From: Sulfurimonas sp.
Lineage (GTDB): Bacteria > Campylobacterota > Campylobacteria > Campylobacterales > Sulfurimonadaceae
Direction: 5' to 3'
Assembly (NCBI GenBank): GCA_003978475.1
Contig: QNZR01000099.1
Coordinates: forward strand, 1 to 32,280
DNA: 32,280 nt
The first letter of the stretch is position 1; each line of letters begins with the position of its first letter. Shown here in pieces: positions 19,201-23,784 of this stretch. Position numbers and translations under genes: made by a program. The notes beneath the pieces were generated by a model, which saw only the letters and a program-made list of their open reading frames with translations, searched no databases and was not told where the DNA came from.

Positions 19201-19373
19201 CCTTCATTCTGGAGCCGGGTGATCCGGAGGTTATGACAAACAACGTACCGATTAAAAAACAGCCCGTAACCGTGCCGACACTGGGTGAATGGGGACGCAT
19301 CTTCATGATACTTGGTATGTTCCTTGTCGCCTGTCTTGGGCTGCAACGCAGACAACAACGCCCAAGCGCGTAA
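10227..19373 (+). CDS. Giant multi-SdrD_B surface protein with IPTL-CTERM-like sorting signal
   Basis: A 3048-residue secreted protein. The Sec signal peptide is residues 1-22, with probable cleavage after ALA. About five DUF11-like beta domains follow at roughly 23-135, 160-280, 300-480, 493-640 and 669-860. Sixteen SdrD_B-type modules span about 864-2788, each opening with (L/I)GDxVWxDxNxNGIQDxGE, continuing through a YxFxNLxPGxYxVxF strand region, and all but the last carrying a DDTLDSDAD-like acidic loop. Next come DSDGDGI-type calcium repeats (about 2788-2885) and a Cys-containing domain (about 2890-3010). The C-terminus has VPTLGEWG at 3016-3023, a hydrophobic helix and an Arg-rich tail, the layout of IPTL-CTERM sorting signals. 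I chose ATG 10227 because GAGGAG lies 7 bp upstream; TTG 10212 and ATG 10221 overlap it or are too close. A calcium-stiffened adhesin or matrix fibre is inferred. No exporter or sortase-like gene is adjacent. Confidence 0.93.
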   Translation: MPLKQLRYFLAIVMLLPTLALAETVYLYKSNDATSPLESGKTFFYTIKYSCESTTLNCSDVDIDDLLSDDLKLIKVFSPSDATFSSSGSDYNAKALKWHFPQIAAGTTGEIRYKVEVRPGTVADGSSITNFAVPTRNVSTTPVVDPNSNTDTLAIAATPQWHVTKTPQAYDQFHSGFYLDTDITYTLQLCPDTTIGNVNLTDINITDTYPAGATVVNNGGGSVDATTHTITWSGLSADVSSGCINKNIVLNFPTPTFSTAQTVDNRVDVTGTPIGGTNGPVGSATVSNTLEPFVFNPTPQISIAKTAVVPTNNNLDWIRDDDLGTNHTITYTLSPQSTGNVPLTNMYMSDTFPTNEIAVLQITTGVYSSAGDVNISYQTSANPTWTLKGTYSRSSSVTLNHTDFGTVTTGGEYLTAIRFDFGDVPLDFQATTPPTVSASVFHTFRDGTTPNEGDINTLIHNCAQLNADDNATTPQPLTQVASCKDVEIRDNYAVPKALKSASSDELSLNEEFTYTIDVTNSNDGTGSLTDPIVFDLLPRGIEYISTTYNDNGHTGVTQVLSVENGSGADTDRTLLRWNFTGTLQRGEAVTLEVTVKVLNTAGNGTLTNKAYITTQDTTVPFSCHVLNGEQDSAQDITDPTLLSYTNTSPTVAKVCEQSNSVNIINVAKIVSQKWVKGAYDTAWSRFPASGKTYAGGSADYNLTIQNGGNVAVSNIEIIDILPFVGDTGVKDTSARHSEWRTNLAKPIVTSLGDVYYSLAGNPCRAPDYLASDTLTCQAPNWSLTPPGDITQVRSIKIVFDPAIVIQPNESRSLIWNMQAPTDTPPAAIAWNSFAFKGDRSDGSALLAAEPLKVGIEVNPDQQNSYGDTVWLDINQDGIQDPAEPGINGVKVELYDASNDTLIDTTYTATDINGNLGKYRFSDVPDGSYYAVFTLIDGFIVSPANSGGDDTLDSDAETSLGASRYQTATTVLGSPENDMSWDMGIYPDATHAAVGDYVWYDQIAYDGVQDANPVADMVVELHTADGTLVDATATSVAGKYLFYTNVSPTTEYYIAFITPYGSGMTYHNQGGDDTLDSDADYTKRTPLFTISANSQAPGEDPDFDGNTINNVNLSVDGGIVASASLGDTVWLERYPNGIQDDDENGIAGVTVTLINETTGNTVAGITTTDANGSYLFEDLTPGDYHVEFDWSGIDFATHPYIITPSMQGSDSTKDSDGNSVSGNSQQAITNTITLSEGTNDLDWDLGLFRHVSLGDLVWLDANGNGIQESEAGVPNIEVQLFQGGVRVLQDDLGNAFGTVITDANGNYLFDNLRPDTYQVKFVLPVGSGYVFTRPRYGGNLRTDDSDANAYANDGMSSIVSVSTVYANGYPYLDAGVFIPASIGDFLWHDINANGIQDGGEPTISGAEISINNINFSNTDVDGLSLDPLFSDANGNYLFDRLYPGTYELTFTLPSGYMWTYALAGTDPALDSNAPATVTETLVSDEDNLTVDAGVLLPASLSNYVWLDVNHNGIQDVGENGIANVSLSLLDANGTTIATQTTNAAGEYRFDNLFPGTYSISMTLPNGYYVTLQDAGGDDTLDSDLDPTTLRTTPTSLTEGEADTSWDIGLFEVASIGDRVWLDTDANGVQDGGENGIAGISVSLVDSSGNSVTDASGTPVAAQSTAADGSYLFDLLLPGDYKVCFDTTGYEISDQDSSSTDDTLDSDVNATTKCTDIETLDPQESNRDYDLGLYHNAAALGDTVWIDTNQNGIQDSGENGVAGITVNLLDDLGNLLATTTTDSSGNYTFQNVKPDFYEVEFNLSTLPTGYVVTSANSGNDDAVDSDADTQSGKTGTFQLFSADNILTYDMGIFETGSIGDTVWYDTNRDGVRDANESGIVGITVHLLDSNGNPVLDANGSAMMTTTDASGHYLFEHLYAGDYIVEVTAPFGYTISPQHSGGDTTTDSDIDPISKRTPIITIGSGTHNMDNDAGLYIPYASLGDRVWHDLNRNGIQDSGEPGVGNVRVELYANSYVAGDDNTSSSFLSSTLTSSDGHYHFADLIPDSYVLKFIPPAGYQRSAQDQGTDDAADSDSDATGMVTVAALTADEDDTGWDMGIYMYAEIGNYVWVDTNGNGVQDSGENGLDGVDVTLTRQSDNATFTTTTANSGAYRFENLEPDNYMLSFALPLGYEVTVANAGTDDTRDSDADATLTTTLTSLDSNESDMSWDLGVIERAAIGDTVWRDDNRDGRDDGSEPRVAGIIVNLLGSNENLIATTTTDTNGHYAFTNLLPNDYIVEFNLSSLPPHFVPTLHNQGGDDTADSDANPSTGRTNIIALPSGENNTSIDMGIFIPQTALGDRVWDDLNVNGIQDSNELGVSGVLVQLLDNSGNSVIDATGTAVDPVYTNSSGNYYFSNLVPGEYMVAFTLPSGYGLTVANNGNDDEDSDVNPITMRTPVTTLTAQEQDTTLDMGIYRFASLGDVVWDDRNRNGIQDSGENGVANVSVHLLDRNGSLLQSTTTDTSGMYRFENLEPSEYRVEFDLTTLPAYYVVTPQNIGSHNDANDSDADPVTGISHLIRLDGGEHDGSIDMGIHLPPTSLGDLVWNDTNGDGIQDTNESGVANVTVELLDDAGTVIATLTTDSSGHYEFSDLYPGTYSVHFVLPAGYVLSPAHQGDNTRDSDVEAATMTTPTVTLDAGMHNTDLDMGIYPLSTLGDTVWHDDNADGTVDTTEARFSNVTVILSDIFGNTVATTTTDSEGTYLFENLVPGNYQVQVDESTLPSGSWASTTMNVPMPVLLPPASDFLDADFGYDHDSDGDGIADTVEAPPYVDPDTGLTVTPPSVVVDANHDGRDDATGIPTQLIDLDHDGIPNYLDTDSDGDGIPDADELGDHDGDGIPDYLDYDPQGYFYDVDDGTIVSGGSIEITCDNAQTPVIVKDGSDGEYQWYIPGLSTTTTCTMHFSIPPRYDLDTDCSEQAGALDPSGQPNPYYIGSSQNGLSGKLVDFSCSANPWYSTFILEPGDPEVMTNNVPIKKQPVTVPTLGEWGRIFMILGMFLVACLGLQRRQQRPSA
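12819..18590 (+). repeat. Sixteen tandem SdrD_B-type modules within the giant gene
   Basis: Module starts fall near 12819, 13200, 13587, 13974, 14361, 14717, 15058, 15432, 15786, 16153, 16525, 16864, 17222, 17588, 17949 and 18291, a spacing of about 340-390 bp (113-130 residues). The modules share motifs but have diverged in DNA sequence, so this is an old protein-repeat array rather than a recent tandem duplication. Modules 6-8 and 14 share the near-identical string NGIQDxGENG. Module 16 lacks the DDTLDSD loop and ends in the FLDADFGYDHD segment typical of the last unit of such arrays. Confidence 0.92.
18592..18885 (+). repeat. Aspartate-rich calcium repeats (thrombospondin type 3-like) in the giant protein
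   Basis: The encoded segment has repeated DSDGDGI, DANHDGRDD, DLDHDGIPNYLDTDSDGDGIPD and DHDGDGIPDYLDYD units. The spacing of Asp residues matches thrombospondin type 3 or OmpA-associated calcium-binding repeats. It links the SdrD_B array to the C-terminal domain. Confidence 0.85.
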
Positions 19374-19388
19374 GTATGTCTGCTACAA

Positions 19389-19400
19389 TTTACATGTAAT
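19389..19400. repeat. Near-copy TTTACATGTAAT between convergent genes
   Basis: Eleven of twelve positions match the repeated palindrome, with TTACATGTAA perfectly symmetric. It lies in the 39-bp gap between the giant gene stop and the bcp stop, where a promoter operator would be unexpected. Confidence 0.6.
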
Positions 19401-19412
19401 ATTGAGGGTTCG

Positions 19413-19883
19413 TTACGCCTGAAGTTCCTTCAGGCGCTCTTTAACTTTGGCAACATGCTCTTTGACCCGTACCTTCTCCCACACCGCTGCCACCTTCCCC
19501 TCAGGGTCAATAATGAGTGTGGTACGGACAATGCCCATATATTCCCGTCCATAATTTTTCTTCAGTTGCCATACGCCGTATTCCTGCATCATCTGCGTGC
19601 TCTCATCACTTAAGAGTGTAATGCCCAAAGCCTTCTTCTCAATAAAATTTCGGTGCTTTTGCGTACTGTCGGCACTCACACCCAAAATCACAGCATCCAT
19701 ATTACTAAACTCCGGCTCTGCCTCGGTAAACTCACACGCTTCGGTGGTGCATCCGGGGGTATTGTCTTTGGGGTAAAAATAGAGCACGACCCACTTGCCT
19801 CGCAAATCTCGCAGACAGATCTCGACATCGTCTTGATTGGGAAGACAAAAATCAGGTGCCTGGTTTCCTACTGGTATCATCAT
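19413..19883 (-). CDS. bcp: Thioredoxin-dependent peroxiredoxin (Bcp/PrxQ family)
   Basis: The 156-residue product is an atypical 2-Cys peroxiredoxin. Peroxidatic Cys45 and putative resolving Cys50 lie in NTPGCTTEACEF, the PrxQ/Bcp signature with five-residue Cys spacing. The VLYFYPKDNTPGC and LGVSADS segments and the later RTTLIIDPEGKV strand also match. It reduces hydroperoxides in the cytoplasm using thioredoxin. ATG codons at 19883 and 19880 are both usable after AGGAAT. The last codons form a perfect 9-bp hairpin. The gene is convergent with the giant surface gene, and trxB at the right end of the window encodes a likely source of reducing power for the pathway. Confidence 0.95.
   Translation of the reverse strand: MMIPVGNQAPDFCLPNQDDVEICLRDLRGKWVVLYFYPKDNTPGCTTEACEFTEAEPEFSNMDAVILGVSADSTQKHRNFIEKKALGITLLSDESTQMMQEYGVWQLKKNYGREYMGIVRTTLIIDPEGKVAAVWEKVRVKEHVAKVKERLKELQA
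19416..19436. terminator. 9-bp perfect hairpin at the bcp 3' end, possible bidirectional terminator
   Basis: The sequence is CGCCTGAAG, loop TTC, CTTCAGGCG, embedded in the last bcp codons between two convergent genes. For the plus strand it is followed by CTCTTTAACTTT, a weak T-rich run that could end the giant transcript. For the minus strand there is no U-tract. Confidence 0.4.
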
Positions 19884-19930
19884 TATTCCTATTAGTTATT
19901 TGTTACACCCTGCTACTATAGCATCAAAAT

Positions 19931-20362
19931 TTAAACCGCAGTTTCATCGATAATATCGATCTTCGTATAGTGTGCCAACAGCATTTCAGCCGCAACACCA
20001 TTGCCATAGCGCACGCATATTTTATCGGCATTCAAGATAGGTGTGGTACCAATACCGCAGCTTGGAGATTTAGATTTTAAAATGATGGCATCAAGGTCAC
20101 GATGGGTTTCTATGAACTGTTGCGTCTGTGCCTGCAACAATACCGTGACATCACGTCCGCTATCATCACCCACAACACGCAACACCGCATCTTCGGCAAT
20201 CACCGAAATACGCTCACGCGGCGTACCCAGAACCGGTGCTTCAGGGCAAAAGAGTACCACCTCACACCCCTCGAACCGCTTTTTTACATGTAAATTTTCC
20301 TGAGACGCTCCGTCGTATCGGCAAACCTCTCCCCACAAACATGCCGAGACGGCAACTTTCAT
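19931..20362 (-). CDS. DUF523 family protein (TudS-like, Fe-S)
   Basis: The 143-residue product matches DUF523: VSACLWGEVCRYDG at the N-terminus (Cys8, Cys14), FCPEAPVLGTPRER around 38-51 (Cys39) and KSKSPSCGIG around 96-105 (Cys102). Three spaced cysteines of this kind hold a [4Fe-4S] cluster in the family member TudS, a thiouracil desulfidase. Desulfidation of thiolated nucleobases is therefore possible but not shown. The ATG overlaps the aldehyde dehydrogenase stop by four bases (ATGA), so the two are co-translated. A palindrome copy (20283-20294) lies in its coding region, encoding Leu-His-Val. Confidence 0.88.
   Translation of the reverse strand: MKVAVSACLWGEVCRYDGASQENLHVKKRFEGCEVVLFCPEAPVLGTPRERISVIAEDAVLRVVGDDSGRDVTVLLQAQTQQFIETHRDLDAIILKSKSPSCGIGTTPILNADKICVRYGNGVAAEMLLAHYTKIDIIDETAV
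20283..20294. repeat. Palindrome TTTACATGTAAA inside the DUF523 gene
   Basis: An exact 12-bp copy, read on the minus strand as TTA-CAT-GTA-AAA. This is the same codon register as the copy in the DMT transporter gene. Confidence 0.85.
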
Positions 20363-21774
20363 ACCATAACCACCGACTTAATCTCGGTCATCTCCTCAAT
20401 GGCAAAACGTGGTCCTTCCCGTCCGACACCGCTGAGCTTGACACCGCCGTACGGCTGAATGTCAAAGCGCAGAGTCGGCATATCGTTAATCACAATACCG
20501 CCGGCATCAAGCTCATCAATCGCACGTTGCATGAGGGCCAGATTGTTGGTAAAGACCGAAAACTGCAAACCGTACGGCGAGTGATTCATCCGGGGCAGAG
20601 CATCGTCAAAATTCTCAACTTTAACCAGACTGACAATAGGGGCAAATACCTCTTCACAAACAATGGTCATATCGTCGGTCACATCCGCCATAACGCACGG
20701 GTAGAACATACGCCCCTCACAACGGGGTTCAAGTAGCGGTCGTGCTCCTTCGTCTATAGCTCTTTGCACCCACGAAAACGCACGAAGAGCGGCATCATCA
20801 TCAATCAGCGGTCCCATAAACGTTGCCTCATCATAAGGCGAACCGACAATAAGTTGACGCGTCTCTTCTGCCATTAACATGGCAAATTCATCATAAATTG
20901 CCGCATCAACATAAATACGCTGCAACGAAATGCAAACCTGACCCGAGTTGACAAAAGCGCCCAATGCACATCGCTGTGCCGCATAGGAGAGGTCGGCACT
21001 ACGCTCAACAAAGGTCGCCGCATTGCCGCCCAACTCCAGACTGACCTTTTTGATGCCGGCATTCTTAGCAATAATCTCGCCCACAGGTACCGAACCCGTA
21101 AAACTGATGACGCGCGCAATGTCGCTGCCAATGAGCGCCGAACCCACTTCGGCATCGCCATACACCACACTCAGTGCATTGGGTACGGCATACCTGCTCT
21201 CAATAAAAAGTCTGGCAAATTTGTAGGCTGTCAGCGGTGCTTCAGGGGTAGGCTTGAGCACCACGGCATTACCGGCGACCAAAGCGGGAGCAAGTTTGTG
21301 TGCTACTAAATTAAGCGGAAAATTAAACGGGGTAATGGCCACTACGACACCGACAGGCTCCCGACGAAAAAATGCCATACTCTTGCGCCCGCTGGGCATG
21401 GCATCCGTATTGATGGTCTCACCGTGCATGGTACGCATGGTCTCGGCAGAAAGCCGCACCGTCTCAATACAGCGGTCTACCTCAATGCGTGCAAAGGCAA
21501 TGGGCTTGCCCACTTCATCGGTAATGGTGCGTGCCATCTCCTCACGACATTCCTGAAGCCGGTGTGCTACATCAAGCAGCCATTCACAACGCTGCGCCAG
21601 TGTTGCGCGCTTACAATCTGAGGCGGCGTTTTGTGCCGTACGTAACGCGTTGAGCGCATCCTCCACACTACAGACCGGAGCACGACTGACAACCTCACCG
21701 CTATAAGGACTACGACGTTCACTCCACGTCTGGCGCACTGCCTCGGTTGAACCCAATATGATTTTTGCATCCAT
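20359..21774 (-). CDS. NAD(P)-dependent aldehyde dehydrogenase
   Basis: The 471-residue product is a standard-length ALDH. It has the ITPFNFPLNLVAHKLAPALVAGN segment, the nucleotide-binding SFTGSVPVG, the general-base region VSLELGGN, and the catalytic cysteine in NSGQVCISLQR. Toward the C-terminus there is CEEVFAPIV and then PYGGVKLSGVGREG. It oxidises an aldehyde to an acid in the cytoplasm. The sequence has the look of lactaldehyde/GapN-type archaeal and epsilonproteobacterial ALDHs, but I cannot fix the substrate. The longer reading begins at GTG 21777, but I chose ATG 21774, which sits five bases after AAAGGAG. It heads a two-gene operon with the DUF523 gene. Confidence 0.93.
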   Translation of the reverse strand: MDAKIILGSTEAVRQTWSERRSPYSGEVVSRAPVCSVEDALNALRTAQNAASDCKRATLAQRCEWLLDVAHRLQECREEMARTITDEVGKPIAFARIEVDRCIETVRLSAETMRTMHGETINTDAMPSGRKSMAFFRREPVGVVVAITPFNFPLNLVAHKLAPALVAGNAVVLKPTPEAPLTAYKFARLFIESRYAVPNALSVVYGDAEVGSALIGSDIARVISFTGSVPVGEIIAKNAGIKKVSLELGGNAATFVERSADLSYAAQRCALGAFVNSGQVCISLQRIYVDAAIYDEFAMLMAEETRQLIVGSPYDEATFMGPLIDDDAALRAFSWVQRAIDEGARPLLEPRCEGRMFYPCVMADVTDDMTIVCEEVFAPIVSLVKVENFDDALPRMNHSPYGLQFSVFTNNLALMQRAIDELDAGGIVINDMPTLRFDIQPYGGVKLSGVGREGPRFAIEEMTEIKSVVMV

Positions 21775-21894
21775 CACTGCTCCTTTGTACCGTTATTTTA
21801 GCGCATTTTAAACAATCAGTTGTATCCACGACAGCGGTCATACGAGGTGCCGCACCGATAACACCGAATTTTTCATCATCATTGACAGCTCCTG

Positions 21895-23124
21895 TCAACT
21901 TCGGATCATATGAATCACCTGCACGAACATCAGCACGCCGCCCACCACCAACAAAGAGACACCCATATCAAAGAGTAGCGGGTTGGCAACCAGCAGTGCC
22001 AAAGTGCTCAGAAACAGACCGCTGCTACTAAAAAAGAACTGGGCACTCGCCAGACGCCGGTTCACCAGTTCGTGCAGCATGGGAACCGCCTGCTCCTCTA
22101 CCAGCGGAGCGTACCGCTGAAACCAGACCAGAAACGGAAGAATCTTGTAAAAATTTCCCAAAATCATAAAACCTGTAAAGCCGACCAAAAGTAGCCACAG
22201 ACCTGGTCGCAGCAGTTCGGAAATACCGAAAAAATGGAGTGCCACAAAGAGCCATGACAGCGCCAGTGATACCGCGGCAACATACATGGAGCGTGCCCAG
22301 ATATCATGCTCTACCCGTGCACGTGATGTCAACATTTGAAACAGTCGGTACCCGAAAAAAGCGACCGAGAACATCACCCATATCATCCCCATCTTCTGAA
22401 GTCCCTCATGAACGAACAGGGCACCGGCAACGGCCAGTATGACACCGGTCAGCATGCTGATAAAACTCATGCCAAAGTCATTGTCGCTAACACGTTTTGA
22501 AGAGCCGAACATGGGCACCAAAATGGTGGCAATACCCATAATGAGCATCATAACAAAACCACCCAGGAGTGCAAAAACATGACTGTTGAACCACGGTGCA
22601 AGCGCCACGGGTGCACCGTTGTAAATAAACGCCATGACCAGACCGCTTAACACACCAAAAAGCAAAAATACATTACTCGCTTTCATGGAACGTGTCACAC
22701 TGGTGTGACGCCCGCCATGTTGCAGTGTCCACCAAAAATCAACAACAAACAGGAGCATGCCCGTCAATACCAGCATACCGCCAAACGGTAAGAACGATGC
22801 CGACAGGTAAAAACCTGAAAGTATCACTATCAATCCCACGACAAGAAACACCCAGATAAGATGAAAAAAACTCAAAAAACGGTGGTTCGCCTCAACAATA
22901 ACCGGTCCCAGCTGTGCCATAGCGGCAATAATACTCATCATGACAAAACCGATCATGTACAAATGCACCCACCCCAGCAGCTGCGCCTGATGCCAGGAAG
23001 CACCGATGTCCAGAAAAAACAGCAACACCATTGCCATCACATATGACAGGCTTGCAACCATGAAATAGGGCGCCATAATGCGCATTGGCGGTGAAAAATC
23101 GGGAGAAACATTCACGTGATGCAA
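21895..23124 (-). CDS. Polytopic membrane protein, NnrS/heme-copper-oxidase-subunit-I-like
   Basis: The 409-residue protein is almost entirely hydrophobic, with about twelve predicted membrane helices. Histidines sit in or near helices, in WVHLYMIGFVMMSIIAAMAQLGPVIVEANH and FNSHVFALLGGFVMMLIMGIATILVPMFG. The latter resembles the His-bearing helices of NnrS and cytochrome oxidase subunit I relatives. NnrS proteins contain haem and copper and protect against nitrosative stress. I infer only a haem-associated inner-membrane protein. The divergent neighbour, 89 bp away, is a truncated haemoglobin, which fits NO or oxygen handling. The ATG at 23124 (MHHVNVSPDF) leads directly into the first helix. 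A 117-bp gap separates it from the aldehyde dehydrogenase. Confidence 0.75.
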   Translation of the reverse strand: MHHVNVSPDFSPPMRIMAPYFMVASLSYVMAMVLLFFLDIGASWHQAQLLGWVHLYMIGFVMMSIIAAMAQLGPVIVEANHRFLSFFHLIWVFLVVGLIVILSGFYLSASFLPFGGMLVLTGMLLFVVDFWWTLQHGGRHTSVTRSMKASNVFLLFGVLSGLVMAFIYNGAPVALAPWFNSHVFALLGGFVMMLIMGIATILVPMFGSSKRVSDNDFGMSFISMLTGVILAVAGALFVHEGLQKMGMIWVMFSVAFFGYRLFQMLTSRARVEHDIWARSMYVAAVSLALSWLFVALHFFGISELLRPGLWLLLVGFTGFMILGNFYKILPFLVWFQRYAPLVEEQAVPMLHELVNRRLASAQFFFSSSGLFLSTLALLVANPLLFDMGVSLLVVGGVLMFVQVIHMIRS

Positions 23125-23182
23125 CCTTTTTGTTTTTATTGTATAGCGTTTTGGCTTAAACCACTTTTTATCTTCATCACCC

Positions 23183-23188
23183 TAGAAT
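23183..23188 (+). promoter_or_regulatory. Putative -10 box TAGAAT of the truncated-haemoglobin gene
   Basis: TAGAAT lies 26 bp before the chosen ATG at 23214, giving a leader of about 19 nt that contains the GAGGT ribosome-binding site. This position argues against the earlier in-frame ATG at 23190, which would fall at or before the transcription start. Confidence 0.45.
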
Positions 23189-23213
23189 AATGAAAAACAA
23201 AATGAGGTGTTGC

Positions 23214-23666
23214 ATGAATTTAGCCATTACTCCCGGAACGCTTGGCGTACGCCCGCCCGTCACCAAGCCGCATCCCGGTTTTTTTTATGAAGTCGGAGAA
23301 GTACGGTTTCGTAAACTTGTCGATGATCACTACGACCTGATTCGTCCCAGTGATATCGGTTTTCTCTTCCCCATTCATGACGATGACGACTTTGATGCCG
23401 CCAAACAGCATGCTGCCGATTTTCTCATTCAGATCTGCGGCGGTCCGGACTACTTTAATCAGACGCGCGGTGAACCGCGTATGGTCGGTCGTCATGCCCC
23501 GTTTCGTATTGACGAAGAGAGCCGCAGACGCTGGCTGGAGTTTTATGCCCAACTGCTGCCCGACCTGATCGACGAGGGAATAACCCCGGAGTACATTCAA
23601 TCTTTTTGGGACTATTTGGACATCTTTTCCATCTGGCTCATTAACACTCCCGGTCACCAAAAGTAG
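23214..23666 (+). CDS. Group II truncated haemoglobin
   Basis: The 150-residue protein has the truncated-globin core from about residue 23. Its central stretch (GGPDYF, then RHAPFRI and RRRWLEFY) follows group II globins such as mycobacterial GlbO closely. His94 in GRHAPF is the probable proximal (F8) haem ligand, Trp107 matches the group II TrpG8, and Tyr40 matches TyrB10. The CD1 position appears to be Phe (FLFPIHDD) rather than the Tyr of GlbO, which would alter ligand binding. A Pro-rich 20-residue extension precedes the globin. I chose ATG 23214, five bases after GAGGT, over ATG 23190. Oxygen binding or NO detoxification in the cytoplasm is likely. Confidence 0.88.
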   Translation: MNLAITPGTLGVRPPVTKPHPGFFYEVGEVRFRKLVDDHYDLIRPSDIGFLFPIHDDDDFDAAKQHAADFLIQICGGPDYFNQTRGEPRMVGRHAPFRIDEESRRRWLEFYAQLLPDLIDEGITPEYIQSFWDYLDIFSIWLINTPGHQK

Positions 23667-23678
23667 CTTCTTGCAAAT

Positions 23679-23769
23679 ACATGTTACAAAAATACATGTA
23701 TTTTGTATTTCCTAATCATTTTTAAACCCCATCTGCGATAGAATATCTCACTTTTTTACATGTAAAAAA
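23679..23769 (+). promoter_or_regulatory. ilvE promoter region with three ACATGT sites
   Basis: Between the globin stop and ilvE there are three ACATGT-centred sites. One is at 23679-23684. One is a 16-bp perfect palindrome AAAATACATGTATTTT at 23689-23704. One is an 18-bp perfect palindrome TTTTTTACATGTAAAAAA at 23752-23769. The centres are 15 and 64 bp apart. A TAGAAT at 23739-23744 is a likely -10 box, so the 18-bp palindrome begins at about the transcription start and ends just before the GGAG ribosome-binding site. This arrangement fits a cooperative repressor, though a transcribed hairpin is also possible. Confidence 0.6.
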
Positions 23770-23784
23770 AATTTGGAGTACTGA

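Noticed and set aside
21719..21898. A 59-codon minus-strand frame from TTG 21898, with a CLKC motif, in the gap between the membrane protein and the aldehyde dehydrogenase
   Set aside because: It overlaps both neighbours, has no clear ribosome-binding site and matches nothing I recognise. It may be chance or a gene remnant.
21882..21898. Hairpin TTGACAG-CTC-CTGTCAA at the stop of the membrane protein gene as a terminator
   Set aside because: The 7-bp stem is perfect, but the downstream minus-strand sequence lacks a U-tract and the hairpin overlaps the stop codon.
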